The notes: a model not told the origin generated them from the letters alone. Counted from the first letter of the stretch, positions 1-12,426 are shown. The stretch: DNA of 64,000 bases from Theristus sp. LFF4_11 (GCA_030248135.1 JASANC010001978.1:62001-126000); one strand, 5' to 3'. A program made the numbers and translations.

Positions 1-83
1 CTGCGTCGTCCGATATTGTTTTATCGTCTTTTTTCAGACGATGATCAACAAACCACCGTAAAACTCCAGTTTTTACGTCTCAC

Positions 84-1328
84 GTGCACGTCGGGAACGT
101 ACCGATAAAGCCCGAGGAAGAACACGGCAATGAAGGCGGCGATAATGATGGCACTTTTGTGCGCGGCCTGCTTTGGGAACCGGCGAACGAGACGACGGTT
201 GAGGTGGAGCACAAGGCGAGCCAACAGGAACAGCGCCAGCAAGTGCAGCCAGACTGCCTGCGACCGAAACAGTACATCTGTAGGGCGAGCTCATGCATTC
301 TAAAAATGACCAGTATGGGTTGGATTCGTGTGGATGGAGACTTCATTTGTAGAAAACCGCATTCGAAAACTGCGGAAAACGTTCAAGCTACCTGCATACA
401 CGATCCACACGATGTTTTAAGCCATCCGACTTCTTATTTTGACTTTGTCTCGGCTGATTTAGTTAATCAGTTTTACCAGTCAACTTTTACTGTTTGTTAA
501 CTTGAAAAGTAAAGCTAGAAAAAACCATATCACCGGCGAGAACACATTCAAGAGCGTGGTGATCTTGTGCAGATTGTCGCTGCTGCTTTCAGTCTCTCTC
601 GCCGACAGCAACGCGACGATCGTCAGCGAATTCGAGTGCACCGGCGTTGTGTATTTTATTGCGGAATGCTCCTCGATTTCGGATGGACTCAGCAAATTTA
701 CGAGACCGTCGATGGTGCCGTTCGCAAGCATCTTCGCTCAAGAATTCAAGCAGTCAGCGTTACCGAGGGTTGTTTGTTTTGAAAAACTACGTGAACGTCG
801 GGCCCGCAGTGATTAGAATAGAAAACATGGAAACAATTGTAAAACCAGAATTCAAGAATTGCACAATGGTGCAGAACACCAATTGCACTCTTACTCCAGA
901 ATTTAGCAATTTGAAAACCATATGATTTTTCTGACTAAAACCGTATTTTTGCTGCGATCCAAAAAACGTCTTGGCTTTACAACCTTGATTGCGGTTCACA
1001 CCCATCGTTACACAACCAATCGGCCAGTTGTAAATGTACGCAAGGTGTATGGGGATTTGCTTGAACTCTCGGCCCCCTGTTTCGCCGTCTCCATCGGATT
1101 ATTGCTGTCGATCAGTAACACATCAAAGTGAAAGTTCTCCGCCGCAAAGATCGTGCCCGTCACCGTGGGACTGATGCCCGGGTACGGACATTTCGCACTT
1201 CGTTGCTGTTGGTCAGTGAAGTATTGTTTTTGGGCTAAATGCGTTGGACGGAAACATGGGAACGTCCATGGGGGCTCCTCGTAGTAAAAGCCCATCGTGA
1301 AGCTTGTCGGCGATGATTCGACGGTCAT
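84..1328 (-). CDS. ionotropic glutamate receptor-like (IR) protein, partial
   Basis: Three minus-strand exons join in phase: 1328-1040, 736-534 and 257-84. The first encodes a ligand-binding lobe start (GFYYEEPPW, then CPYPGISP and FHFDVLLID). The second resembles the end of lobe S1 (NGTIDGLVN, then KYTTPVHSN). FSP at its end and AVWLHLL at the start of the third exon make the IR-type FSPxVW entry into the first membrane helix; a second hydrophobic stretch, SAIIIAAFIAVFFLGLY, follows. Family knowledge: such proteins are ligand-gated cation channels or chemoreceptors. The gene runs off the left edge, so the rest of the pore, lobe S2 and the C-terminus are missing. ATG 1328 is a possible start, but no signal peptide follows it, so upstream exons are likely. 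The acceptor at 737 is weak. The family call rests on motif order, not an alignment. Confidence 0.55.
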
Positions 1329-4300
1329 TTTTCAGGCAATCAGCCACTGAAAAAATACATGAAAAGGAATTCGACCAAAATCTGAGTTTCCCGAAAAAAA
1401 GCGATGACAGTGATTGGTTTTGGCGTGCTTTAACGTCTCTCCAGTTGAAAAATTGCCGCGATCTGAAAGAAGGCCAATGCGATTTTTTTGGCGTAAATAA
1501 AAATTCTTATCAGCACGCTGATTGATAACCGACAAACAAGTTGTTGCTTTTGATTTGGGCTTACTAATTTGCTGCTGCTAGCTAATCAGCTTACCAAATT
1601 CAAATACTTTGCAGTTTGACTGTACAAATCTTGAATTTGTTGCATTGTTTGCATTACCATCAAAATCGATGCAGTTATTTTAGGGGCTGGACAAAATAGA
1701 GAATTACGAAACGCGTAAAAACGAAACAGCTGCTTTTTGAAGTGCTTTGCAAAATATTCTCGAAGGGAACAAATGACAATTTTTCTCAATTTACGTATTT
1801 GCTTTTATTAATTGGCTTCTGTTCTGCCGGCAAAATGCCATGCGACGTTTTTCCCGATGCAATTTTTAAAGTCGAACATTTTTGCCATGCTGCCAGCGGC
1901 CTACTTAAGCCTCGTGCTTGGGCTTTGTGACGGTGGCCTCTGTGCGTGCTGAGAGTGTGCGGTTTGACTGCGTATAACAGGGTGCGTGCGTGCAGACGCT
2001 AAGCTACTCTTTTCTGAGTAATAATTGTGGTCTTGTTTGATTGGTTAACGCTTCTGCGTTCTCGATGCTGTTTTGTTGTGATTTGAGTTTTGTTGTTTTG
2101 TTGTTTTATTGAGGCTGTTCTGGACGTGCGTTCAGCCGAACCGACACTTCATTGACCGGCACCGTCTTGTCGTGACAGTGGCAGTCACGAAGTGAAGGGG
2201 AGATACTGTAATGGCATGTTTAAGCAGCCGCCTTTTTGTGTACCTTTTGTGTATGCAGGTTATTGGATTACGGTATTTGTCGTGTTATAAGGGCTGGGAG
2301 CGTGTTTTATTTGCCCAGTCCTAACCCAGTCCACCGATTTTATTATTTGTTCGTTTCGTTTTATCCAGGTCCCGTTTTGTTAACCACTTCATTGTTTCGT
2401 ACTAAAAAGTGAACTGACCGGATTAACGAAGTAAAAGAGAAAAAGAGGACTATGCCGTTTTATCGACGAGTTGAATAACAACAAAAGAAATTGATATTTA
2501 ATTGTGAGACATACACACACGCACACATCCTTTGTCACGCACACGTCTTCAAACACAACCGCTCGGATTGTTTCGGCAGTCTAGAGTGACCATTACATCT
2601 AAGGAGGTCCATTTCACAAGAATATAGAACACATACAGCATGTGCCCTCATAAAAAGTTGGGGATTTCTCCCAAAAGTATTTTTTAATTAAATTTTAAAA
2701 AAATTGAATTTTGTTTAACAACCCTAGTGGTGTAGCACTATTGGATTGCTAAGTTTTATAAAACTGGCCCCAGAGATGACTCATGAGCTACAAAACACCA
2801 TACCACGCATACCATTTTTATATCTTTGATTTTGTCGCGGATTTCCAAGCGGATAATCCGCGATAGTTTCCGCGCACCCTGTAGTGTTTTTCACATTGCG
2901 CGAATAACGTGATATTATGTTCTGTCTGTCAAATCAGTGCACCGCGCAGAGCTCACGAAGCTTTTAGCTGTATGCAAATTCAGTGTTCTGATTCATGCCT
3001 ACAAACCGGTTGTTGTAATAAAACGCCAATAGCAGCAAAGTTACGAACATATAACCATGAAGAAAAAGAAGAAGCGCAAAAGAAATTTTCTGTCTAAACA
3101 TCTGGCATCCCCTGCGGGAGTTTTGACGAATGCGAAATCAGTCAAATTGGCTTACACTATGCGCTTGATACAACGTGTAACTATTACAACGTGTGCACTG
3201 TCTGTGCTAGTTTACACTGTGGTATTATCTTTCATTTTGGTCCCGGTTCTCTATGCCTTTGCACACAGGGATAGGAAAAACGTTTCAAGAATCCGCGGGA
3301 ATTCAAAATTGGGTTACGGTAGCTGACGAAAGACGTCGGATGACGTCATGCGTCTGGTTTGGTGTCCGGCTTTTCCCCAACGCGTGAAACTTTTGTGCAC
3401 GCGGTCTTCCTGTAACGATATAGCTTAAAGCTTCATGTAACATTGTGCTGTTTGGGTGTCTGTTGGTTGGTAGCATGCGTGGATAGTGGATCAATGCATC
3501 ACGTATCTGCTTGTTCCACAGTTTTTGTATTAGTGTTCACTTTTGCTGCAGTATCACTTGGTGCAAGTCGTGGAATCGTGTTTTTGATGTTGAGCAAAAA
3601 ACCGTGCTTCTGGAACGTAAAAGAAAGATCGTGAAATAAAGCTGCAACCGTAATAATTCTAATCAGATTTTTAGTTTTCGGTCAGTGTAACCAATCACAC
3701 GCACCGTCAGCAAAACGCTTGCATGAAAACCAAGAAATGAAAACTGTCCAAAGCAGTCGAGCGTTTTTACCATTACAGAACGACTGAGAGTCTGTCAATT
3801 GTTGACCTGAACTAAATAAAGTGTTTCAATTTGATTTGAAAAATCATTGATTGCCGTGTTATCAGCCACAAGGATTTTTTATTACCCTGTTTGAGGGTCG
3901 TTAAGGCAGTCTATATTTTTTTTAAACCCACACGCATACTTATTGTGCAATCTTCAACCCACATCCAAAACGTTCGATTGCGTCACCGATAACTCTGCAG
4001 GTTTTTGTCACATACCACTAAGATAGTAGCTGCATGTGTCCGTGTCACTTTTTTCCCATTTGAATTGGCCATCATTACAAAAATTCAGCGCAAACAACTT
4101 GTTCGATTGTGTTTTTCGTTGTTCCGGCAACCAATCACTCTGAGAATATACTCACAAAAAACAACAAACGTTTGTCCCGCCCCCCAAAGGCAAGGGGCAG
4201 AAAGTATCAGATAGTAAAACCATAGCCTTCGTTTATTTTTGGTGTTTTTGTACAAGTCTGCATTTTTTGCACTTGTTGGTACTTCATAGTGTAGATGATC

Positions 4301-4466
4301 CGTTGTCCTCAGGTAAAGTATGATCTTTTTGATTTTGACAATACAACTGAATTGCGTGGGAATTAGAAGGTACACATTGTATAAACCCGTGCGCAGGTTT
4401 TGATATAGTTGACAAGTTTGTTTCGTCCAGAAAAAAAGAACAACCCGAATTAGCAATACAGTGACC
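1329..4466. other. intergenic, no gene recognised
   Basis: This 3.1 kb separates the minus-strand receptor-like gene from the first P450. I see no coding-like ORF with splice support. It holds AT-rich DNA, a short CA-rich stretch near 2512-2530 and a dispersed repeat at 3260-3410. The last 250 bases (4218-4466) resemble 12627-12927 upstream of the second P450, so the duplicated unit includes the likely promoter region. Confidence 0.6.
3260..3410 (-). repeat. dispersed repeat, second copy at 11340-11490 (+)
   Basis: The reverse complement of this stretch resembles 11340-11490, sharing CACAAAAGTTTCACGC at one side and TTTTCCTATCCC at the other, with the middle less conserved. I cannot define its ends or class. 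Confidence 0.5.
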
Positions 4467-7400
4467 ATGATTTTATTGGTGCTTATCGTTGGTGGCTATT
4501 TTGCGTTCCTTCTGTATCAATTCTTTCAACAGCGATTACGCTACCCAAACGGCCCTCAGCCGTTGCCGTTCGTTGGCAACGTGCATTTCATGGTTCAAAA
4601 GAAGGTTGGAAAAAAACTTTACATTGCTTTCAAAACGTTGAATTCGTTTTCACGTCAAAATGTCCGAACTTGTGTCCCGTGACATGTCCGGCGTCGTGTC
4701 CTTTTCCGCGGGATGCCCCGAAAATAAAATTTACCCATTTATTTTTATTTATTTTCCGTGACAGGACGCGACGCGGGACATGGACACGGTCTGGGATACG
4801 CGGCGGGACACGCCATCGGACAACAGTTCGGACATTTTTAGCGTGATTGGTGTGCGAAAGCATGGTGAATCGCAAATTGCCGTTTGTTTCAAGGATATGA
4901 TCTCGATCTTGGGTGAACTTGGCCGACGGTACAATGGAATGTTCACACTTTGGCTGCCCTCGCCAACTGTATTCATCACCGATTACGATCTGATACGAGA
5001 GGCGCTTGTTTCAAATTGTTGGTCACTATTGTGTACATGGAGTTTCAGTTTCGTGATGCATCGTAATTCGGAAAGAAGAAATAAGATATAATTTCAAATT
5101 TCAGTTTCCGCAAAAAAAATAAAATTCTATTCCTATTCTATTTCTACCCCAATCCTACCTATTCCAATCCCATTCCAATCCTATTCCTATCCAAATCCAA
5201 TTGTTGTCAATTTACTGGTTGCATGACATGCTGAATGCAGCAAAATAAATAAAAAATAGGATTAGGATAGGAATAGGAATAGATTAGGATTAGGGCTGGA
5301 AAGGATTATGATGGGAATAGGCTAGAATTAGGATTGGGATAGGATTGGTATAGGATTACGATTTCAAATCGGATTAAAATGAGATTAGGAATCCGAATGG
5401 CGCAGGAATGGGATAGGAATTGGATTTTCTTATTTTGAGTAAATGCATATCAGAAAAACCTGTAAAAAAGATAACATAATTTTTACCTGGTTTTCCGCGA
5501 AAGGTTTCAAACCTACAGTATGGCCGAATAAATGAGGCAGTCCATCAAGGCGGGATCAGCCGCAGACTAGGAGTTGTCTTTTTCAAAAAAGCCAACTTAA
5601 TTCCCAATCATGTGTGCAAGGGATAAAGAATGAACAGAATAGCGTGGATGATCCATTAGTTTAAAAACACGCGTCAAATTTGGCACACAATTCAGTTTCT
5701 GAACGTCGATTTTCTTTCATTCAAAATTCGCGCGCTCCTTGCACCCTGAAAAAAGCTGCCATGTTTAACCGGCCATACCGTATGAAAAGCGACTGTTTGC
5801 GGTTTTTCGCTAAGTTGTAAATTTGCCACGGTGTTCCTGCATTGATTGCTCCGGAGGACAATATTGAGAACTTGCAAATCTGAATTTTCAACACTGTCGA
5901 AGGCTCTAAAAATTTAAAACTCTGTTTAAACACTGTGGCAGCTGTCATATTTGGTGATCGACCGCCTCATTTCATGGTGGAGTATCGTAATGGCGGCTGC
6001 TACGGCATCGTCATCACCAACGGACGATTCTGGCGTCAACAGCGGCAGTTCGCGTTGCGCACAATGACACAAATCGCAAATACAGGCAGGTTTCATGTGT
6101 CAAACTTTGATAGTCATGCGTGTGCACTGGAAAAATCTGTTGTACCGTATTTCCCCCATTAAACCCCCCCCCCACCATTAATCCCCCCACCAATAAACCC
6201 CCACCTTCCGACCAGTTTCCGAATAACCCCCCCCCCACAAATAATCCCCCATGGGGGTTAATTGGAAACCTGTTTGAAACACATACCCAGCGAATTCAGT
6301 GGCTGAATGCAGTGACATTGGTGAAATTGTGCTACCAAAGGCCCCAAAAGGATGAGTTAATGGTAATTTCATTACAAAAGGCTGTTACAAACAGAAATCT
6401 CTGTGAAAAGTAGAAGTTTCTGCGACTTTCTTGCCTGCCATGCAAGGTATTTTTGCCATTTTTTAACAAACCCCCACCCCTAGAATTTTTTGTAAATAAC
6501 CCCCCCCCCACCAACAATCCCCCCCCGCCAATAAACCCCCACCCCTAAAAGTCGCTGACGTATTAATCCCCCATGGGGGTTTATTGGGGGTAATACGGTA
6601 CCAGGCATTTCGTCCATCAAGCATTTTTCAAGCATTATCATTCCGACTAATTGCGACAGCGTTCAAAATTTTCGGAAAATGTTTCGAAAATCTAAGACAG
6701 ACGCTGAAACATTTATGATCGTGGGGCATCGATTTGCAACGAAGAAGCTTGGAAGTTTTTTCGTGCTTACATTCATTCTTTGTATTTGTGTGTTAAAATG
6801 ACAACATTCAAAACAATCGGAACCGAAATTCGAAATGATTACAATTTCATTTCTTTAAAAAAACACCAAAAAAACCGAACAAAACAAACTGAATATATCT
6901 TTATCCAATGAAGAAAATAGAGTTTCTTTTTTCAGGCCGTTTATTTGAGAGAGCGATTCACAGCGAAACAGAACGTCTGTGCATTTATCTTGACGAACAG
7001 ATTCAATTATCGGCATCCGGAAACGAGTTTCAATGGCAGCCAGGCGATTCGTTGATGAGCTGCCTTGGATCAATAGTTGGACAACTAATGTTCAAACACT
7101 GGTTTGTAAATGGAATAAACTTAATCAGTTTTTCATTATTCTTTTTTCATGTTGCCGATGTAAATTCGCATGACCGAGCCAGTCAACATGCTGAATTATG
7201 TATATTTTTCAATGCGATTATACTGTTTTTAAAATGGTGCATTCATACTTTACAGTTTCGAGTTGCCATACGACCGCAAGTTGCACGTACTCATGGAGTT
7301 TGCCGATTTATTTTCTAAAACGCAAATTCATCCGATGTCAAAGCTGATCAACCAGTATCCGTGGCTGCGTCATTTACCGCCGTTTCAGAACTTTTGGCGT

Positions 7401-10400
7401 GAGCTCTTTCAGTTGCTGCCCGAAGTTTTCGAGTTTTTCCAGTTGAAAATCAGCGAACATCGAGAGGAGCTTTCGAAAGCAGCCGCCGAAAACAGGGACG
7501 TGATGCCGGACAACTTTGCGGCCGCTTATTTGCACGTAACTGGAAATAATATGTTTAACTTTGTTCTTTTTTCTGATATTTTCCTACGGAATATGCATTT
7601 GGTTTCACCGCTGTTGTTGCTTGTAATACCGTGTAATACTCGTTTCGCTCACTCTCGCTTGTTTTTAGGAGATGAACAAACGAATTGCCAGCGGTGAACC
7701 GCTCGATAGTTTCAGGTGTGGCCTCTACAAATTAAATTATTCAAAATTGGATAGTCAGATTTTCCTCTTTGAAATTTTTTTGTCCAGCGAACACCAACTT
7801 ACGATCTGCTTGAATGAGATCTGGAACGCGGGTGTCGAGACGTCGACAATTATGCTCCGGTGGGCTGTCTACTACATGGCCATCTGGCATCAAGTGAATT
7901 TTTAGTCGTTGCTTTTTTTCAATGAAATCTTGAGAAGCTTTTTCAATGTTATCTTAAAAATGTTCTCTGGTTTTGTTCAGTGAAATTTTTTCTAATATTG
8001 CATTTTTGGCAAAGTTCCATTTCTTTTAAGGTTGTGTTTTGTTTCTGTTGCATGAAAGAAACAACCTCAACCTAGAGATGTCAAAAAAAAATTTCTATTT
8101 TTTTTCTTTAAAAAAATTTTTTTTTAAATTTTTTTTTTATTAAAGTTGGTGAGAATTTTTCAGGGAGTCCGAATATCACCATCTGAGGAGCCACCGACTT
8201 ACCATATGACCCCCACTCATATGGGAGGAGGGTGAAAATTTCAGACTTGGTTTCGGCGACCCCATTTTCCCACCGACGACATCACGTCTCGTGTTTTGCC
8301 TCTCAATTCACCTCAAATAACACGGAAACAAGTTCAACAACAAACCGGTGTGATCATGCTGACGACACGAGGCGAAACAGCAACGAGCAACAAACGAAGT
8401 ACCGCTTGCAGTGGCAGACAGTGCAGTTTCGACCTTTCGAGATCCTGAAAAACGATGCATAAATGTGAGTTCTCTGCTTCTATCTCACCTTAGCGGCATC
8501 GGAATTTGTTGAACTAGCCTTTGCGACGCTGAAGTACTTCAATGCGCGAGTCGATCATCACTCACCAAGGCTGAAGGGGTACAATTCCGGCCCGCTAATT
8601 CCGGCCTGAAGAATTCCGGCCCGCTCATTCCGGCCCGAAGAATTCCGGCCCGAAGAATTCCGGCCCGGAGAATTCCGGCCCGGAGAATTTTCGCCAGCAC
8701 GAACAATATTAAACCACGCGAAGTGATTTTGGTAATGAAATAATAAAATAAAAATATCGATGTTCACATGTTACAGTGTATTTTCAATGATGTTCGTTCT
8801 GTTTGCTTTTTTGGAAAGTGAAACCTTTTGGAAAAAAAGAAACTACAAATAAATTTTTAAATTTTTTTATCATGAACAGGATTTGTGACCCTTTTACCTT
8901 ATCAAAAAGGCTTGGCTTAGGATTAGGAACCTACAACAAGTCACTGCAAGCAAGTTCTAAACAAAAATAAAAAAATCACTTGAGAATTTTACCAAAAATC
9001 ACTTCGTGTGGTTTAATATTGTTCTTGCTGGCGAAAATTCTCCGGGCCGGAATTCTCCGGGCCGGAATTCTTCGGGCCGGAATTCTTCGGGCCGGAATGA
9101 GCGGGCCGGAATTCTACGGGCCGGAATTTCGCGGGCCGGAATAGTACACGAGCCAAAACAGTCGATAAATCGATCCAGAATACCACCTGCAGCGTTGAAG
9201 ACTAAGTGACAAGGTAAAGTCAAAGAAAATTTTTGTTGAACTTTCGAAAAATTATGCCAAAAACGGCATTTTCAGGGCACATTAAAGAAAAAATTTCAAA
9301 AATTTTTAATAAAAAAAATTTAAAAAAATGCTCATTTTTTTACTTTAAAAAAAATAATAAAAATTTTTTTGACCGTTACATCTCTACCTCAACCCCAAAC
9401 AAGTGCAACGTTACAACAAAAACTAATAAACAAGGAGAGCGGAGTAAAAATTGCAAGAGATGAATTGCAACATTGCAACAGTATTTTTCCCAGTGAGGCG
9501 CACTTTCACACAATATTGTATCTAACGGAAAAGTTTTAAAGTGATTTTTTATTGGGATCTGTGCTGTGTGTTTGTTCTTAACTGCACACAACAGTTTCTC
9601 AACTCACAGTCTTCAGACAAATTTCTAATGCCCTTCCTCCAGCGGATCAGCCAATCAACATTTGTATACCCAATGATAGCATCAAAATCCTGCTCAGGCG
9701 CAAGATCGATTAGCTGAAGAACTGCATCGTGTACTCGGCAACGACTCTCCAATCAGCACAGACGATCGTAGCCAGCTGCCGTTTGCTAACGCTTGTGTCT
9801 ACGAACTGCTTCGAACGTCCAACATCGTACCGTTCAACCTGCCTCGACAGACCACCGCCGACGTCAAAATCGGAGGTCAAATGATTCGGAAAGGTGAGCT
9901 CACTTTTATCAATTAGAAAATCTGTAAAACCACATTCACACTTTTTCGATCTTGTTTTTATGCAACTCAACTATGTGTTTTTTCTCTGTGGTGGCTTGGC
10001 TTACACCAAAGATTGCATCTTGCGTTCCATATCTTTAGGCACAACCGTGGTGGCGCAAATCTACTCCGTGATGTACGATGAGCAACACTTTCCGCAGCCG
10101 CACGAATTTCGCCCCGAGCGTTTCCTCGATGAAACTGGTTCGTCCGTCACAATCTTCTTTTTAAATAAAATTTGAATCGAATGTTGTATTGAATTGTAAA
10201 ATAATGGAATAGCAAGCATGAGAATTCGCATTCAAAAAGTGTCCATCAGAACGAGTGTGAGAAAACACAGGAAACCAACTGAACGAAGGTCTCGTTGGTC
10301 GTGTTCTCGCGTTCAGCCGTGGCCAGCGACAGTGCCCCGGCGAGTCGGTCGCTCGAAAGCAGTTGTTCATCGTACTTTGCACGTTGGTGCGCCGTTATCG

Positions 10401-10515
10401 ATTCCGACTCTCCGATGTTGATCAGCTGAAAAGCAAGGAGGAGCTGCTGAGCTACAGCGTCGACTTGTTCACGCGACGGCCGTTGAACTACGCTGTTGTG
10501 GTGTCAAAACGGTGA
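4467..10515 (+). CDS. cytochrome P450, CYP2-clan-like, tandem copy 1
   Basis: Ten exons close in phase: 4467-4604, 4894-5017, 5942-6085, 6936-7101, 7256-7535, 7669-7715, 7788-7893, 9698-9893, 10039-10137, 10271-10515. They give 514 residues, a normal P450 length. Visible parts: N-terminal membrane anchor (about 2-20), proline hinge YPNGPQPLPFVGN (26-38), I-helix AGVET (314-318), ExxR as ELLR (371-374), FRPERF (424-429) and the haem loop FSRGQRQCPG (448-457) with ligand Cys455. All catalytic motifs are present, so it looks functional: an ER-anchored haem monooxygenase, substrate unknown. Intron 3 appears to be GC-AG. Introns 3 and 7 carry transposons absent from copy 2. Start choice: ATG 4467 directly precedes the hydrophobic anchor. 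Confidence 0.92.
5100..5430. repeat. purine/pyrimidine foldback in P450 intron 2
   Basis: Pyrimidine-rich CCTATTCC-type repeats (about 5125-5205) are followed by a spacer and purine-rich GGATTAGGATAGGAAT-type repeats (about 5245-5400), able to fold into a long imperfect hairpin. The spacer contains GCATGACATGCTGAATGCAG, kept in copy 2 (about 13556-13580), so the insertion predates the gene duplication. Confidence 0.65.
5519..5760. repeat. dispersed repeat, related copy near 35640-35890
   Basis: The stretch from about 5519 to 5760 matches 35640-35890 in order: GCCGAATA, a middle with TGTGTGCAAG, then CACACAATT and TTCATTCAAAATTC, ending in CTGAAAAAAGCTG or a close variant. It lies in P450 intron 2. 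Class unknown. Confidence 0.5.
6145..6598. mobile_element. C-rich MITE with TA target duplication, copy 1
   Basis: Terminal inverted repeats start CCGTATT and end AATACGG, flanked on both sides by TA. The body has runs of CCCCC separated by AATAA/TTAAA and a central CCCCCATGGGGG palindrome. The paralogous P450 intron has a single TA at the equivalent site (CTACCAAAC near 14174), an empty site. TA duplication is typical of Tc1/mariner-type integration. No coding capacity. Confidence 0.85.
8073..9386. mobile_element. hAT-like non-autonomous element in P450 intron 7
   Basis: It begins TAGAGATGTCAAAA, ends with the inverted form (TTTTGACC, then ACATCTCTA) and is flanked by the 8-bp duplication CCTCAACC at 8065-8072 and 9387-9394. 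Copy 2 has CCTCAACC once, at 15692-15699, with no insertion, which proves a mobile insertion after the gene duplication. The 8-bp duplication and TAG start fit the hAT superfamily. No transposase ORF. It carries a second foldback element inside (8578-9150). Confidence 0.85.
8578..9150. mobile_element. foldback element with GAATTCCGGCCC tandem-repeat arms, copy 1
   Basis: The left arm (8580-8697) is a tandem array of 12-15 bp GAATTCCGGCCC-type units. The right arm (9022-9148) is its inverse. Inside the arms AAAATCACTTCG and its complement extend the inverted repeat. The core carries a TAGGTTCCTAATCCTAAG-type segment also found at 20393-20445, 35449-35545 and 38039-38080. The architecture resembles Foldback-type elements, whose long arms are built of short direct repeats. 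The second copy is at 37632-38345. Confidence 0.8.
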
Positions 10516-10714
10516 AATGGGTGAATGTCAGAAACGGGTGCATTTCCTCGCTGAACATTGGTTCTTAACCAAAGATACTGAGCAATAAGATATTGAGCTG
10601 GTATTTGTTGTTGTTTGTGATATTTTGTGTGAGCGCACTGTTGGTGTTGTTGAATTGCATTTTCTATCAGATAATGATGATGACACTTGATGATGACAAA
10701 TCTTATTATTAATC

Positions 10715-10795
10715 TTTCCGGAAACCCTGAGGTACCAAACTCCGGTGGAAAAGGGCAATTCTGCCTCGAGCCCAATTTACCCTCGGCTACGGTTG
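10715..10795 (-). repeat. SINE 3' fragment
   Basis: This 80-bp stretch just 3' of P450 copy 1 matches the body of the tRNA-derived SINE at 37814-38034 (shared CCGGAAACCC, ACCAAACTCCGG, GAGCCCAATTT, ACCCTCGGCT). The tRNA-like head is missing, so it is a truncated copy. Confidence 0.65.
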
Positions 10796-11123
10796 CCCCG
10801 CCCTTCCCTCTCGTCACCTCCACCGAAAAAAGCTTCACTTCCACACATTGTCAACTTTTCACGAACAAAATAAAGGATACGGCGAGGCTATTCTCGGGCT
10901 GCTTTGCCCTAATTTTAGCCCATGCCCTGTGTAAAATCCAGTTTAGAGAATTTTGCTGTTCAACGCTGAATCACTAACATCATGTTACGTTACTTTCAAA
11001 TTCATAAAGCGCTAAAAATTGTTACTTTTAACACCTTGTTACTTCTGACGTCACACAGTACATGATATAATAGGGATAATAATAGTTTGATACAATGGTT
11101 TTTTATGGTACTGGTACATTGGT

Positions 11124-12426
11124 ACTAGCATTTTATACCCGTGCCTACGGCTCGGATTAAAAAATGAAATTTTAATTTTTTTGAGTTGTTTCCAATTTCA
11201 GTTTCCAATTTTGTAGATTTCAATAGCAATCATCATTGATGTTCAAAGCTAGCTGTACCAGTCGATGACTATTTATTTATTTTGACTTTCTGAAAATCGC
11301 AGCAATTTTTTTTTGTTATTATCGTTTCAAGAAAACCCGAGGCACAAAAGTTTCACGCCCTAAGGAAAACCCCACAACCGAGCCAAACCCGTAAAACGTC
11401 AGCAGACGGCGAAGTGTCCACCGTAACCGTAAGTTTGAATTCAGTGAAACATTTTCCTATCCCCGTGTGCAAACGCATTGAGTCTCGGATCCAAAATAAA
11501 AGATAATATAAAAACAATATTTACCAACTTTTTTTTGTCAAGAAAACAAATTATTTAGACGGGAATAACAGTTGACTTTCCTGATCAAAGAATGCTTTTT
11601 TATATTTTGAAACGGAATGCAGTTGATTGTTGCTAAAAAAACACATTATTGTTTTTTGATATTTTGAACGGTAATGACAATGGAATGCAGCAAACCTAAA
11701 AAGATTGATTTTTGATTTTTTTGAACGGGAATCACAGTTAATTATCGCTGATCAAAAAAAAATATTTTTAATACTTTGAACGAGAATGACAGTGACCTAA
11801 ACAGCTGACCTAAACAAAGATTGATTTTTTGATATTTTGAACGAGAATAGCAGTCGAGCATTTTTTTAATTGTAAACGGAAATGCAGTTGCTTGTGTTGC
11901 TGATCAAAGAACATTATGCTCAACTGCAAAAAAGGTTATTATTAAAATGACTGAAGAACTAAAAAGAATTTGTACAGTGGCGACCAAAACTTTGGAAAAC
12001 CCTGCGTCCGCTTCATATCGCACGTGTTGGATGGGCAATTTTTGCGTTATTATTATGCACATAAACAAATGTTTTCGATTTTTTTGCAGCATAGCAATAC
12101 ACAGTGCCCACCGCAGCACATAAAAATAAAAATAACGCCGTGATATGTTTTTATACACACCACAGTACGCATTGCTTTGAATGGCATGCGAAACATCAAC
12201 GGCAGGTGTGAACATTATGATAACGTATGTTCACCTCTTTCGTCACAAAAATTCACACACCACTAAAGTTGATACAGTAAACAGTTTACAAAAAACAGCC
12301 ACCGGACTACAATTCAGTCACTTTCATTCCATTTCAGAAGCGATCAGTACGCTTATTTTGCAAAATTTGCAAAAGTTAAAAACACTGTTTTTTATCCGGG
12401 CCGTAAGCACGGGTCAACTGCTAGTT
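11124..12426. mobile_element. non-autonomous DNA transposon with ACCCGTGC terminal repeats
   Basis: The left end (11138-11170) reads ACCCGTGCCTACGGC then CGGATTAAAAAA. The right end (12390-12415) is its inverse, including GCCGTAAGCACGGGT, and CTAGCA lies just outside both ends. The interior, about 1.25 kb, shows no transposase ORF and contains an imperfect tandem repeat (11556-11920). A lone related end occurs at 28150-28180. Superfamily not assigned. Confidence 0.65.
11556..11920 (+). repeat. degenerate tandem repeat, unit about 60-70 bp
   Basis: Five to six imperfect units each contain a TTTGATATTTTGAACG-like core followed by GAATGACAGTTGA-like and CTGATCAAA-like parts. It is non-coding and lies inside the transposon at 11124-12426. 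Confidence 0.55.

Noticed and set aside
5240..5400. Interstitial telomere repeat (GGATTAGG motifs)
   Set aside because: The motif is irregular GGATTAGGATAGGAAT, not TTAGGC or TTAGG, and it forms one arm of a foldback with a conserved spacer.
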